Assembly (NCBI RefSeq): GCF_001761485.1
Contig: NC_090775.1
Coordinates: 868,001 to 932,000 of the forward strand
Direction: 5' to 3'
DNA length: 64,000 nucleotides
DNA from: Yarrowia lipolytica
Taxonomy: Eukaryota; Ascomycota; Dipodascomycetes; Dipodascales
Shown piece after piece: positions 10,472-22,047 of this stretch; positions within the stretch are counted from its first letter, which is position 1, and each line of letters begins with the position of its first letter. Made by a program: the position numbers and the translations under genes. Under the pieces are notes generated by a model. The model did no database searches. It worked only from the letters and a program-made list of their open reading frames with translations, and was not told the DNA's origin.

Positions 10472-12001
10472 ATGGGCTCCTCTCCCTCCAAACAAGCCCA
10501 ATCGGACGCGCAAAAGTCGCTAACCCGGCTGTCCAAGGTGTCTGAAAAGCACTTTTATCCTGACACCGCCACTCCCGACTTGGCCACTCTTCCTCAGCTA
10601 CAATCCCTGCCGGATATTGACGGTCTGGATCTCAATGGAGACAACAACGAGAAAGACATTGCCAACCTGCTGTCTGAGTGGCGAGCCAACTTCCTGGACT
10701 CTCCCAAGAACCGTCTGGCTCTCGCAGCTCTGTCCAGAAGTGACTACCAGTCGTTGCTGATCCAAGACGACAGATACAATGACCAGAACCCTGCTGTGTT
10801 CACTCACGTGATCAAGTACGACGGCCAGAAAGACACCCCCGTGACCAACCAGCGCTCTTCAGGAAGATGCTGGCTGTTTGCCTCCACCAACGTGTTCCGA
10901 GTCCAGCTCATCAAGTCGTCAGCCATTAAGCCCAAGGACTTCCAGTTCTCCCAGGCGTATCTCTTCTTTTACGACAAGCTGGAGAAGGCGTCGTATTTCC
11001 TGGAGCAGATCATCGACACCGCCGACGAAGATCTCGACTCTCGACTGGTCCAGGAACTACTCAAGGCTCCTGTCAACGACGGAGGACAGTGGGATATGGT
11101 TGTCAATCTGGTAGAGAAGTATGGTCTGGTGCCTCAGGACGTGTTCCCCGACTCATGGAACGCCCAGAACTCCGGCCATCTCAACTACTTGCTTACTAAC
11201 AAGCTGAGAGAGTACGGTCTGGCTCTCCGAAAGCTCATCCAGACCGAAAAACCTACCCCTGAGCTGCTACTCTCCCTGCGACGACAATACACCCAGAACG
11301 TGTACAACATTCTTGCTACTTCTCTGGGAGTGCCTCCTGCTGCTAACGAGACCTTCAAGTGGGACTACTGGACCATTGATGGCAAGCCCCAGCAGGTCAC
11401 CACCACCCCCATCAAGTTCTACAGAGACAATCTCAAGCACCCCGCCTCGCAGTACTTTTCCCTCATCAACGACCCTCGAAACGACTACAAGCAGTTGTAT
11501 ACCGTTGACCGGCTTCAGAACATTTCTGGAGGCCGTCCCATCACCTACGTGAACGCCGACATCTCCGAGCTCAAGAAGGCCGCCATCAAGATGATCCAGA
11601 ACAACGAGCCTGTCTTTTTTGGTTCTGACGTGGGCCAGTTTGGAGACCGAGCCACCGGTATTCTGGATCCCAAGTCGTGGGATTACGATCTGGGCTTCAA
11701 CACTTCTCTGGGAATGAATAAGGAGCAGCGAGTGTCCACTGGAGCGTCGTCCATGACCCATGCCATGGTGATTACCGGAGTCCATCTTGAGGACGGAGTA
11801 CCGGTTAAGTGGAAGATTGAAAACTCGTGGGGAGCTGACACCGGAAAGAAGGGCTATTTCCAGATGTCGGATAAGTGGTTTGACGAGTACGTGTTCCAGG
11901 TTGTTTCTTCTGCCCAGTACGTTCCCAGAGAGCTTCAGCAGGTGCTCAAGACCAAGCCCAACGTCCTGCCTCTGTGGGATCCCATGGGAGCCTTGGCCTA
12001 A
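10472..12001 (+). CDS. LAP3: Bleomycin hydrolase / cysteine aminopeptidase (peptidase C1B)
   Basis: A 509-residue papain-fold peptidase. The family forms hexameric cages, trims peptides in the cytosol and detoxifies homocysteine thiolactone and bleomycin. Catalytic residues are visible: the Cys of RSSGRCWLFASTN (C133), the His of SSMTHAMVITGVHL (H430) and the Asn of KIENSWGADTG (N451). The C-terminus ends PMGALA; in yeast Lap3 the last residues reach the active site and set aminopeptidase activity. The N-terminus MGSSPSKQ fits an N-myristoylation signal (Gly2, Ser6, Lys7), not a feature I associate with this family. The upstream TATA-like box and the first ATG agree with this start. Confidence 0.93.
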   Translation: MGSSPSKQAQSDAQKSLTRLSKVSEKHFYPDTATPDLATLPQLQSLPDIDGLDLNGDNNEKDIANLLSEWRANFLDSPKNRLALAALSRSDYQSLLIQDDRYNDQNPAVFTHVIKYDGQKDTPVTNQRSSGRCWLFASTNVFRVQLIKSSAIKPKDFQFSQAYLFFYDKLEKASYFLEQIIDTADEDLDSRLVQELLKAPVNDGGQWDMVVNLVEKYGLVPQDVFPDSWNAQNSGHLNYLLTNKLREYGLALRKLIQTEKPTPELLLSLRRQYTQNVYNILATSLGVPPAANETFKWDYWTIDGKPQQVTTTPIKFYRDNLKHPASQYFSLINDPRNDYKQLYTVDRLQNISGGRPITYVNADISELKKAAIKMIQNNEPVFFGSDVGQFGDRATGILDPKSWDYDLGFNTSLGMNKEQRVSTGASSMTHAMVITGVHLEDGVPVKWKIENSWGADTGKKGYFQMSDKWFDEYVFQVVSSAQYVPRELQQVLKTKPNVLPLWDPMGALA

Positions 12002-12575
12002 GTGGGGTGTGAGTCTAGTGTTAGATATAGCTGGTCTATGTGATGAGTTGTGATGAGATGCGGCGAGATGAATAATAAAGTGGTAAAGACGAGTAATCGT
12101 ACCACAAACGCAAAAGCAAGTACAAGAAGAGCAAGTACAAGAAGAGCAAGTACAAGAACCAGAATGATACGTACAAGTAGTACTACGGTATGCACTTGTA
12201 GGATAACACCTACACCCGATACTGATTCGTACGGGTACTTTACCAGTATCTCTGGTGATGAACACGGTATATTGTATCAAGCATGCCGACAAATACCATT
12301 CAACTATGCCTGCAAGTACCGTACGAGTACGTACTAATTTCTCGATACTTTGACGCACATTTGATTAGTCTCGTATCTGGGTCTGGTGAAGTTGGCCCCA
12401 ATAGCTCGGTCACGAACATACATGCAATCGGAGGGAGGGGGTGGCCACAGTATGTACGATACGTCTTACATACGGTATATAAGTGGCCCAATTCCCGAAC
12501 CACTTTGTCTCATCTACATACTACAACAGACTCACCACCATCTCTGCAAGTACTGGTACATATCTGATACATATC
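12002..12575. other. Intergenic region between LAP3 and the UBZ-like ORF
   Basis: Rich in repeats: AAGTACAAGAAGAGC units (about 12117-12170) and GTAC-rich patches up to about 12337. A TATATAAG box near 12476-12483 lies about 95 bp before the ATG at 12576, the usual spacing for a yeast promoter. Confidence 0.55.
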
Positions 12576-12674
12576 ATGGTCGCAGTAACTTGTCCTGAAT
12601 GCCACAAGGCGGTGCACGCGCGCGATCTCAACATTCACATTCTCGAGAATTGCAACGAGAAATACTGTTTGTGA
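12576..12674 (+). CDS. 32-residue ORF encoding a UBZ4-like zinc finger
   Basis: ATG at 12576, stop at 12672-12674. Nearly the whole peptide is one Rad18/Mgs1-type ubiquitin-binding zinc finger: TCPECHKAVHARDLNIHILE followed by NC, matching the pattern C-P-x-C, hydrophobics, N-x-H, x4, C. In Mgs1/WRNIP1 such a finger sits at the extreme N-terminus, as here. A TATA-like box stands about 95 bp upstream. The stop codon overlaps GTGAGG, a possible but weak 5' splice site; I found no credible second exon before the ACS gene. It is a real micro-gene, the first exon of an undetected spliced gene, or the remains of a larger one. The motif match is clear; expression is not shown. Confidence 0.45.
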   Translation: MVAVTCPECHKAVHARDLNIHILENCNEKYCL

Positions 12675-14148
12675 GGATTATATATTGAATGGTATTTGAT
12701 CAAATCCCTAGAGAGGCTGGCCTTTCCCGAGTAGAGTAGAGAGTAGAGAGTGGAGAGTAGAGATTTAGACGACTGTAGCTAGTAGAAGTAGAAGAGCTGG
12801 TTAGAGATGATTTCAGGCAGAGAATGATTTCAGGCAGGTTTCAATTCAACCAAGGAATGAGTCAACTACTTGTAGGGAGGTTCAACGCAACTGCTGGTTT
12901 TAGTCAAGAAGGATTTCAGTTCCGAATGATTTCAGTTCAGAATGATTTCAGTTCAGAATGATTTCAGTTCAGCCTAGATGATGTACCGTACATTATGAAC
13001 AGCTTGATCCACGATAACAGTACGAGCTACATTATTCTAAGAGAACTGTACTTGTAAGAGACTGGGTGTACAATACACACTGAGTAATACTCACATTGAG
13101 AGAAGTGATGATTACAGTACTGTGCACTTTGCCCTCGGGGATAGAGACGAGAAGACAAGGAGACGAGAAGACGAGGAGACGAGGGTACGTACTATACTTA
13201 GTGTAGAGCGATGTCTATTAGAAGACTGTAAGATAGGTGAGAAAGACCTGAGCACCTGTAGAGCTACAAATGACGACACGATCGGAGTAGGACCACATCT
13301 TGTTGGCGTCCGTCCCACCATTTCGGGTCAATTCCAGGCTCACATTGGAATTCACAGTCAGGCTCCCATCCCTAATCCCCATTCCAATGCCATAAAGACG
13401 ATGGTGTGGTGCTGGATCTGGGTCTGAAGTCTGAAAACCCGCTCAATGTGCCTCGAGACGACCGTGGCCAAAGCCACCTGCCACCCATCTCACTGTTGTA
13501 AGCTCCTGTCTCTGTATCATTGGAACCGAATACACTCGCCAGAGACACCTTCAAGCTACAGTATCTCCTCCATCTACTGTATAATCTTAGCAACAACCTG
13601 ATATCAATCCCCAGACTACCTCCGAACAGAAGATCAAGACCATCAGTCTTTTGGTGAGTGACAGCAAATCAGCACCAGCGCAAAAACAAAACGGAATATG
13701 GTCAACGAGGATCACTTTGGCACCTGAACATTACACTGCCAACAATGTACCACGAATGAACACACCTGTGGAACACATTACGATCTAACCAGATAACAGT
13801 CTGACCAGCTCATTACCGTCGTCAGCTTCCGACCTCCAACTCACGATACAAGTACCGTACAGTACCTCAATCAGTCTTCTCAACCGGTTGAAGTCAACAC
13901 CAGAAGTTGAAACTCACTCCACCTTCCCATCTACTGTAGCTCCTCATCAGACCCACAAGTACCCACAGTATAATACTCGTCTTATAAGTTCATCTCATAT
14001 AAGCAGGAGGAGGAGCGACAGGCCAGGGTTGCCAAGAAGGAGGCTGCTTGCTGCCAACCACCTTGTCACCTCCTATAATCCAACACAAGTAAAACCAACA
14101 CAACAAGTTCTACAGCAAGTCACTCAACATCTCTCTTCCTTTCTTTCC

Positions 14149-14179
<31 letters not shown>

Positions 14180-14537
14180 AATTCAACAACACCACTCAAC
14201 CTCATTCAACAACACCTTATGCACACAACTAACGCATACAACGAACTACCCGTACTCTATTATGTACTGTACTGTGCAGAAGTTGCATTCCAAAAGCCCC
14301 CCAAAACCGCACATTTCATTGCGCCGTTGTTCTACAAGTACCCCTTCCTCCAAATGCAACCATTGTGGTTGGTTGCCGGTTTATCCGCGCCGGAAAAACT
14401 CGTACATACGCCCGGCATATTCTCGGCACGTTTTACCCCAGATCGACAATACAGTATGTACATACATGATTGCATCTACAAGTAGTTACTCGTCACACCC
14501 TCAAACAATATCATACATTATGCTATTTTTTTTTAAA
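12675..14537. other. Intergenic region between the UBZ-like ORF and ACS
   Basis: About 1.86 kb. Holds GAGTAGAGTAGAGA-type repeats (about 12728-12760), a 16-bp tandem repeat (12912-12975), an intron-like pair of signals (13654 and 13786-13793) and a CT repeat (about 14150-14180). The 3' end of ACS lies at the right. No ORF with recognisable similarity. Confidence 0.5.
12912..12975. repeat. Four tandem copies of a 16-bp unit
   Basis: The unit GATTTCAGTTCAGAAT occurs four times in a row with one change in the first copy and a divergent end in the last. Two looser relatives (GATTTCAGGCAG) lie at about 12807-12837. Confidence 0.85.
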
Positions 14538-16511
14538 TTACTTTTTCAACGAGTGAACAACCTCAATGATGGTCTGGACAACGTCGGGGTTAGCAAGAGT
14601 GGAAATGTCTCCGAGCTGGTCCTCCTCGCCAGCAAGCACCTTTCGCAGAATTCGTCGCATGATCTTGCCAGACCGAGTCTTGGGCAGATCGTCCACGATG
14701 ATGACATTCTTGGGAGCAGCAAAGGGTCCAATGGTCTTTCGCACCTGCACAACAAGCTCCTTTCGCAGAGCGTCCACATCCTCGACGGGGTTCTTGAGAG
14801 CCACAAAGGCGTTGACGGCCTGGCCAGTCAGATCGTCATGGACACCAACAACGGCAGACTCAGACACCTGAGCGTGCTCAATGAGAGCAGCCTCAATCTC
14901 GGCGGTGGAAAGACGGTGGCCAGAAACGTTGACAACGTCGTCGACTCGGCCTCGGATCCAGTAAAAGCCGTCATTGTCTCGGGCAGCACCATCACCGGTG
15001 AAGTAGTAGCCGGGGTAGGGCCGCAGGTAGGTCTCCATGTATCGCTCGTGGGTGTTCCACACGGTTCGGGCCATGGAGGGCCAGGGAGATCGCAGGGCAA
15101 GAACACCCTCAACGTTGTTACCCTTGAGCTCCTCGCCAGACACGGGATCAATGATAACGGGATCAATTCCAAAGACAGGCAGGGAAGCAGAACCGGGCTT
15201 GGTGGGGGTCACGCCGGCCATGGGGGCAATGATATGCGAGCCAGTCTCGGTCTGCCAGTAGGTGTCACAGATGTGGGCCTTGCCTCGGCCAATGTTGTCG
15301 TTGTACCACTGCCACACGTCGGGGGCAATGGGCTCACCCACAGAGCCGAGGGTTCGCAGAGACGACAGGTCGTGCTTAATGTGATGGGTGCCGGCCCGCT
15401 TCAGGAGACGCAGGGCGGTGGGAGCCACGTAGAAGTGGGTGATCTTGTGGTCGTCGACAATGTCCCAGTATCGCGAGAAGGAGGGGTAGGCAGGGGTTCC
15501 CTCGAACACAACAGTGGTGGCTCCGAGCATCAGAGGACCGTAGAGCACGTAGGTGTGGCCGGTGATCCAGCCAACGTCTCCAGCGGTGAACAGCTTGTCG
15601 TCTCCGTGGATGTCAAACACGTACTTGGCGGTCAGGGCAGCACCAAGCAGGTAGCCACCGGTAGCGTGGGCCAGACCCTTGGGGGTGCCGGTGGATCCAG
15701 AGGTGTAAAGCAGGAAGATGGGGTCCTCGGAGGCAACGGGGACGGGGGCAAGGTAGGGTCGGTGCTTGACGACCTCCTCGTGCCACCAGAAGTCCCGGCC
15801 CTCAGTCCAGGCCAGGTTCTCGACACCTGCTCGTCGGAAGACCAGGGTGTGGGTAACAGAGGGGCAGTCTCGCAAGGCTTCATCGACAATCTTCTTGGTG
15901 TCGATGGTCTTGCCTCCTCGCATGGAGGCGTCGGTGGTGACGACAACCTTGGACTTGGCGTCGTTGATTCGGTCTCGCAGAGAACCGGAGGAGAAGCCGG
16001 CGAAGATGACCGAGTGGACAGCGCCAATTCGGGTGATGGCCAGCAGAGTGACAATGGCCTCGGGGATCATGGGCAGGTAGACGGCCACAGTATCGCCCTT
16101 CTGGACGCCGAAGGATCGCAGGGTGGCTGCGACCTGAGACACCTGTCGCAGCAGTTCGCCGTAGGTGACGATTCGGCCCTGGCCCGGCTCATCGGCCTCA
16201 AAAATGATGGCGGGCTTGTCGGGGTTGGCAAAGGCGTGTCGATCCACACAGTTGTAGGAGGCGTTGAGCTGGCCCTCGGGGAACCAGGCCACGTCGCCGT
16301 GCTCGAAGCCGCCAGATCGCACAGTTTCAAAGGGGGTTGACCAGGAGATGAGCTCGTTGGCCATCTTCTTCCAGAAGGCCTTGGGGTCCTCAATGGACTC
16401 CTTGTGCAGCTGGTGGTAGTCCTGCAGACAGTCGAGGTGGGGGCCTCCGAAGTGGGGGTGGTTGTCCTTGAACTCGGAGGGTGGGTGGATGGCTGGGTGG
16501 TCTTCAGACAT
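14538..16511 (-). CDS. ACS2: Acetyl-CoA synthetase (AMP-forming)
   Basis: A 657-residue ANL-superfamily ligase that makes acetyl-CoA from acetate, ATP and CoA, via acetyl-AMP, in the nucleus and cytosol. Seen in order: the N-terminal ACS domain, the P-loop [19 protein letters not shown], the [11 protein letters not shown] adenylate-binding motif, [20 protein letters not shown] with the hinge Asp, [18 protein letters not shown], and the catalytic lysine in [11 protein letters not shown] (about K616), which is regulated by acetylation in many homologues. The C-terminus SLKK is not a peroxisomal PTS1. A TATATATA box on the minus strand at about 16764-16771 lies some 250 bp upstream. The symbol follows the cytosolic yeast form; the naming of the single Yarrowia enzyme varies. 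Confidence 0.95.
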   Translation of the reverse strand: MSEDHPAIHPPSEFKDNHPHFGGPHLDCLQDYHQLHKESIEDPKAFWKKMANELISWSTPFETVRSGGFEHGDVAWFPEGQLNASYNCVDRHAFANPDKPAIIFEADEPGQGRIVTYGELLRQVSQVAATLRSFGVQKGDTVAVYLPMIPEAIVTLLAITRIGAVHSVIFAGFSSGSLRDRINDAKSKVVVTTDASMRGGKTIDTKKIVDEALRDCPSVTHTLVFRRAGVENLAWTEGRDFWWHEEVVKHRPYLAPVPVASEDPIFLLYTSGSTGTPKGLAHATGGYLLGAALTAKYVFDIHGDDKLFTAGDVGWITGHTYVLYGPLMLGATTVVFEGTPAYPSFSRYWDIVDDHKITHFYVAPTALRLLKRAGTHHIKHDLSSLRTLGSVGEPIAPDVWQWYNDNIGRGKAHICDTYWQTETGSHIIAPMAGVTPTKPGSASLPVFGIDPVIIDPVSGEELKGNNVEGVLALRSPWPSMARTVWNTHERYMETYLRPYPGYYFTGDGAARDNDGFYWIRGRVDDVVNVSGHRLSTAEIEAALIEHAQVSESAVVGVHDDLTGQAVNAFVALKNPVEDVDALRKELVVQVRKTIGPFAAPKNVIIVDDLPKTRSGKIMRRILRKVLAGEEDQLGDISTLANPDVVQTIIEVVHSLKK

Positions 16512-19500
16512 TGTGTGTTATGGTGAGTGCTGGAAAATGTGCTACTGAAAGATAGAGAGGTGGAGCTCAAGTATGGTCAGATCACTATCTGCGCGTTGGG
16601 AGATTTTTTTGTTGGGACGTGTGGTGCGACGTGGTGGGCGTTGTGCTGGGTATAGATGCAGCTGGTGGTGCAGAGAGCGTCGGGGTCAATCTGGAGCGGA
16701 GAGCTGGAGCTGTACGTGGGGTTGGAGAGTGATGTGGTAGTCTGTCTGGCAGGGACTGCCCCGGTATATATAGTTGCAAGTCCGGTTGGGTCTTAGACCT
16801 CTTCCCCGGAGTGAGTCAAAATGCGAACAAAGACAAAAAATGGCAAAGTGCACCGACGTACAGCTGCTGCTGGTGTGCACCTACGCTTAGAAAAAAAAAG
16901 TCCATAATTAAGCTGGGCCCAAGGTTGAGGGAATCCGGTGCGCCGAGAGTTGAGTTATGGGAGGGAGGAAGTAGAGAGAGTCTGTGGAGGCCGGTTGCAA
17001 GCGCCATATGAGGGGAAACGAGCGCACGGACGGTTATTAAATCAACTGTCCAGATGATAATATACTGATTACGTCTGCTCATCACGTGGTATCGGCTCCT
17101 TCTCCAACCACAGCTCTCAGGGACTCGACACCCAACGTTGCGCCGCTCAACCACCCAACCAAGCCAAAGTTATGGACCAACGGAAGTGAGTCCAGAGCCA
17201 CACTTTCAGAAGCTTGAATGTATCCCGGGCCAAAGTATCCGCCAGAGATAATGGACACAGCAGAGACATAGTGTAACGGTAAGCGAGCGGTAAACGAACG
17301 AACAAGAGCGAACAAGAGCGGAGCAGAACGGAACCGAACGGAACTAAGCGGCCAAACCCGGGAAATCGTGGACTCACGTGACCATAGCCACCGGTTCCTG
17401 ATGGTTCCATCTATTCTCCCGGTTGCCGTGGTTAACTGCCGTTTGGTGGCTACAAGTAGTCTACACTATTGCTCGCCATGGACGCGGCAACTATTTCTCG
17501 ATTGACCCATTACAGCAGAGCGATATCGGTGCAACAGAGTTGGTCAGCACGCGATAATGCATGCGCACACTGTCCGAGAGTTCGTTTGGAAGCGGGCGGA
17601 GCCTGCGGCGAGGGCGAAATGGTGAGTGCCATATATCGTGCCCGGTCACCACCTCCATACTCTTTGTATACAACCACGCGCGCCAACACTCGTAACTTGT
17701 TCCATTTATCCGACGCTCTCGAAGTGTACCCCAGACTAAGACTATTTGGGCCACTGGTGTCACATAAAGTTAAGCCTTGTCTCACAGGTCTGGTGACGAA
17801 ACTGTCTTAGCTGAATAGACATGAGTATTATGGGCCTCAGTGACCTTGTACGCAAGACTATGTAGTAAATAATCGGCGCCTGCGCAACCAACCGAGTGAA
17901 CAAGTATGGCGAAAAGCTGACAAGTTGTGTCTGGCGTCCCATTTAGGCCATAAACCGGCGCCATTTCCCTCCGCTTCCCGCTCCGTCAGGCTTCTGTACA
18001 GTTCCTGACTACAATCGCTGGGTCTGCGCTAATCTGGGGTAATCTGGGGTATGCGATGAAAAAGAAAAATGGTAAACATGGCAGAAAAATATGGCAAACA
18101 TGGCAGAAAAAATAGCACGAAGAACAAGGGTCTAGCCCGAAGACAAACAAACCGAGCTCCAGAATCGGTTCAACAAAGTAGCGGTGTGCAGGGACAGCAG
18201 ACAAGAACAAAAACTGTGAAAAAACTGTGACAAACACCTGAAACTTGTACGTAGAAGTACAATAACAAGTACAGTACTCGTACCGGTATCGTACTTGCAC
18301 GTTCTTTATGCCGCAAGAGTTGAACACGAACCGTTGGTAGTAGACGCGAATAGCACCATAGATACACAGGACAACTCAGACTCGAGGTTGCCACCAGACT
18401 TCCCGTCCATCAAAACCAAGGCCATTTCGTCACGGATCCATTCTTCGTTCTCACTCCCCTTGCGCCCCTCCATTGGTCCGTCAACTTGACATCACAGTAC
18501 ATCTCTCGGATATCCCTTCCCCGGATTTCGGTTCCGTGCCAAGACGTACCCCAGCAAATGAGCTGAGACAAGCTGGCTCTTGGGCGGTACCCCAGACTAC
18601 GGGGATCGAGCAGGGTAACCGAAATAAGCATGGGCGGTGACCCATGGTCCTTGTCTTCCACCACGTCAATCGCACTGACAACCCTTGTTTTGCCGCTTGT
18701 CTGTAAATGTAGCTCCATTGCGGGCAGAAAGGCGTCTTTTGGACACACAAGGTTGCTGTGTGTATTCTACAGTACGAGTGCGAGGTTGTAGACCACACGA
18801 GGGTCTGGATCACAGGCTGTAAAGCAGCTAGCACTCGTTATTTAGCCAACATCCAATCACGAACAAGGCTTTTTCCGAAAGACCCGCCATCGGCCCTACA
18901 ATTGGTCCTCTCAGCCTTGTAGAGTCCCTGCTGCAACTGCCTCTTTAGGGAAACTTAGGCCTAGGGTAGATTACGGCGGCACGGGAGTCCTCAGAAATGT
19001 TGAGTCACGTGCCCAGAACGTCAGCCGCGATCGTCAGCGGGCTCGTACTCGCACTAAACAAGAAGGTCTAGCCGTTTATCCGGTATTTTCTGCCACTTTG
19101 GCCCCGTCTTACTCCCGCCATTATCATCACGTCCTGGATCCCGGTCCATCTGACTAAGCTCAACAAAAGTCGCTCTCCCCTGCTTGGCGCCGTCAACATT
19201 TTTGCACCGTCGTTTTTTTCTGTGGCAAGATTGCTCGTACCGCCTGTCGCTCCTCCAGCCAATCAACGAACGCATAATTCGTATCTGTCGCTTTTCTCGT
19301 CTGCGCGCGCCCATGTGCTCTACTGTAGCTTCCCGCAGCTCTCTCTTCCGGCTCTTCCGGTGACGTGGTTGTGACTTTTTTTTGGCTGATTTTTCAACTT
19401 TTTTTTCACTTTTTTTTCAAAAACATTTTTTTCTCTCCAAGGCCGACACCGCTCCGATATCGCTCGGCCATGCAGGAAGAACCGAACCAAAATGCATCTA

Positions 19501-20523
19501 ATTACCGCCGCTCGCGGCTGACTCCAGACGTGATATATGTAGAGTGCAAGGCGCAAAGAAAAACCTCTAAACCTGGATTGGAAATAGAGCCGAAATCATC
19601 TACCTATCGCCGTACCCCCAAGCCAAGGCGTTTTTCTGCACGGCTATAGAACGGCTGGAGGAGGGGTAAAGCTACTGTAGAAGGCGAAGAGACTACGGAA
19701 CCGGCTACAGACAGACTGGCATTCGCAACGACACAGCTTGGCAATGGCGTAGCAACAGCTTGTAAGCACTTTCATGTGTTGTGCTTCACCAGTGCTTCTA
19801 AACTAACGTGCCGTACAAGTGCACCCACTTTTTCCACAGGGCGCTTAGTCTTCCTCCAAATTGAGTCATCGGAACATTCTCGGATAGACAGTGTTGATAG
19901 GAAGACTAATATCCATCTCATAGGGTGGGTGTCTCAAGTTTGTTTGCAATAATTTGACTCATTGTTCCGTCAAATCGCCCCTTGTGTAGAAAAATCGCCT
20001 ATTGATACATGGCCAAGCTCTCGCTTAATGACGGAAACAACCCTTCCCCTCCTAAAGAACCCCTCCCGGAAAGCCCTGCGCGGTATGTCATACACAGGGG
20101 ACGCATCATATAGCAGGTTTTCGGTGCTTGCACGCTTTAGGCTCCAAAGTGACGATCCAGCCTTGCTCACGTCACGATGTGGGGTAAGACGTTGGGCCCT
20201 CACGGCGCCAAGATGTGACGTCCAGACGTGGAGATTTTGACATATAACGGGTGCCAAGACGTGGGGGAAGTTCACGGAGGCGTTTTCAGTGCCATATTCA
20301 TCAATATCTACAACTCGTCACTCCTCAATCTCGCCACTGAAGCTCTAACTCTAGCTCAAAGTACTAACATTAACTTTGCTATGGCGGTATCGGCAGTGAC
20401 TCAGTTCGTACTCTCCGATGCTCTCTTGTCGGAAGACACCCTTGTTTAAATAGCCGTAGATCCCCAGAAGACCAACTAGTTTCCACATCTTCAACTTCTT
20501 TTTGACATATATCCACAACGACC
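16512..20523. other. 4-kb divergent intergenic region between ACS and the MFS permease
   Basis: Contains the ACS promoter at the left and the permease promoter at the right. Between them: GAACGAACAAGAGC-type repeats (about 17294-17343), short direct repeats (about 18031-18112), a GTAC-rich array (18246-18300), T-runs (about 19376-19432) and a TTAAATAG box near 20446. Several frames of 90-115 codons exist on both strands but start at GTG or TTG or lie in low-complexity sequence. No gene can be supported. Confidence 0.5.
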
Positions 20524-22047
20524 ATGTCCAAAGAATCTTTCCATGAGGAGAGTTTCTCCGAGAACGGGACCGAGAGTCTCGAAAACCAGCCTCTCTACCC
20601 TGCTCCTATGAGCGATGCCGAGATCCAGAGCCAGATCAACGGGCTCGCGGAAAAGTACGGCGTCAACCAACGCCGGCTCATGATGAAGGTCGATCTGTGT
20701 GTGATTCCTACCATCTGTCTGCTCTACATCCTGGCCTTCCTCGACCGAGTCAACATCTCCAACGCCAACGTCTACGGCATGAGTGCAGATTTGGGTCTTA
20801 AGGGCAACCACTTCAATGTCGCTCTTGCTATTTTCTTTGTTCCCTACGTGGTTGCCGAAATACCCAGTAACTGGCTCATGAAGAAAACCAGCCCTCACGT
20901 GTGGCTGCCAGGATGCATGGTGCTGTTTGGTTGCACTCTTCTAGGCCAAGGATTTGTCAAAAACTACGGCCAGATTCTCGCCACCCGTTTTCTGCTCGGT
21001 CTCTTCGAGGCAGGAATGTTCCCCGGATGCTTCTATCTCATTTCCATGTGGTACCGCCGAGAAGAATCGCAGAAACGATACTCCTTCTTTTTCTCCTCCA
21101 CCTGTCTGGCCGGAGCGTTTGGAGGTCTTATTGCAGCCGGTATTCACAACCTTGATGGCCATCGAGGCATCGAAGCTTGGAGATGGATCTTCATCATTGA
21201 GGGAGCCTGCACCGCCTTCATCGCCATGCTCATGTACTTCGTCATTTCCGACTTCCCGGAGGACGCCAAGTTTTTGTCTGAGAACGAGCGACAGTTCATG
21301 AAGGAAAAGCTGGCTGTTGGCACCGTGGGAGGCTCCGAATACGACCGAGGTATGTCCCTCAAGGACCTCAAGTTTGTCTTCACCGACTGGAAGATCTGGA
21401 TGTCGGGAATGATGTACTTTGGTCTGGTGGTGCCCGCCTACGGATACGCCTACTTTGGAACCGCCATCGTCAAGACTCTAGGCTACTCGGAGATCAAGAC
21501 ACAGTTCTACTCTGTGCCCCCCTGGGTCGCGGCATTTGGACTGTCCATGGGAGCCGCCATTTTCTCTGATCGGTTCAGACACAGATTCTGGTTTGTCATT
21601 GGATCTTGTATCGTCTGTGTGGCCGGCTTTGGTCTCATTATGGGAGAACACCACAAGATTGGAACCCGATACGGAGCCCTGTTCATGATCTGCGCAGGAG
21701 CATACACTTGCATGCCCATGCTTGTGTGCTGGACCCAAATGAACTTTTCAGGACATCACCGACGAGCCATTGCTTCGGGATGGCAGATTGGATTCGGAAA
21801 CATTGCTGGTTTCATCTCCACCTTTGTCTTCAAGACTGAAGACGCTCCTTTCTACATGACCGGTCTCGGGTGCTGTATTGCCTTTACTGCTCTGTCCGGA
21901 ATCCTCTCTGTTGTCTACTACTTTGGTCTGAGAGCTGCCAACAAGAAGAAGCAGAGCCCCGACTACGCTGTGGAATTCTCACAGTGGCCTGAGGATAAAC
22001 AGAGAATGGCCGGAGAGCTTCATCCAAGCATTTTCTACACTTACTAA
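20524..22047 (+). CDS. MFS permease of the anion:cation symporter family (Dal5/Tna1-like)
   Basis: A 507-residue transporter with a cytosolic N-terminus of about 55 residues and about 12 membrane segments. First segment CVIPTICLLYILAFLDRVN carries the Asp-Arg pair (DRVNISNANV) typical of the allantoate/nicotinate/vitamin permeases; the loop motif between segments 4 and 6 (RFLLGLFEAGMFPGCFYLIS) is also characteristic. A central loop of about 60 residues separates two halves. Substrates in this family are small organic anions: allantoate, nicotinate, pantothenate, biotin. The overall pattern resembles nicotinate-type Tna1 proteins, but the substrate cannot be read from sequence. The ATG has ACC before it and a TTAAATAG box about 75 bp upstream. 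Confidence 0.85.
   Translation: MSKESFHEESFSENGTESLENQPLYPAPMSDAEIQSQINGLAEKYGVNQRRLMMKVDLCVIPTICLLYILAFLDRVNISNANVYGMSADLGLKGNHFNVALAIFFVPYVVAEIPSNWLMKKTSPHVWLPGCMVLFGCTLLGQGFVKNYGQILATRFLLGLFEAGMFPGCFYLISMWYRREESQKRYSFFFSSTCLAGAFGGLIAAGIHNLDGHRGIEAWRWIFIIEGACTAFIAMLMYFVISDFPEDAKFLSENERQFMKEKLAVGTVGGSEYDRGMSLKDLKFVFTDWKIWMSGMMYFGLVVPAYGYAYFGTAIVKTLGYSEIKTQFYSVPPWVAAFGLSMGAAIFSDRFRHRFWFVIGSCIVCVAGFGLIMGEHHKIGTRYGALFMICAGAYTCMPMLVCWTQMNFSGHHRRAIASGWQIGFGNIAGFISTFVFKTEDAPFYMTGLGCCIAFTALSGILSVVYYFGLRAANKKKQSPDYAVEFSQWPEDKQRMAGELHPSIFYTY

Noticed and set aside
11267-12358. 363-codon minus frame over LAP3 and its 3' region
   Set aside because: Shadow of LAP3 extended by repeat sequence.
14262-16340. 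692-codon frame on the plus strand over ACS
   Set aside because: Antisense shadow of a strongly codon-biased gene.
17265-17300. ATAGTGTAACGGTAAGC, similar to a tRNA-Glu D-arm
   Set aside because: No B box follows; the flank is a GAACGAACAAGAGC repeat.
18410-18748. 112-codon minus frame in the ACS-MFS gap
   Set aside because: Starts at GTG; no similarity.
20228-20449. 73-codon frame before the MFS gene
   Set aside because: Starts at GTG and overlaps the promoter; its only ATG leaves about 20 codons.
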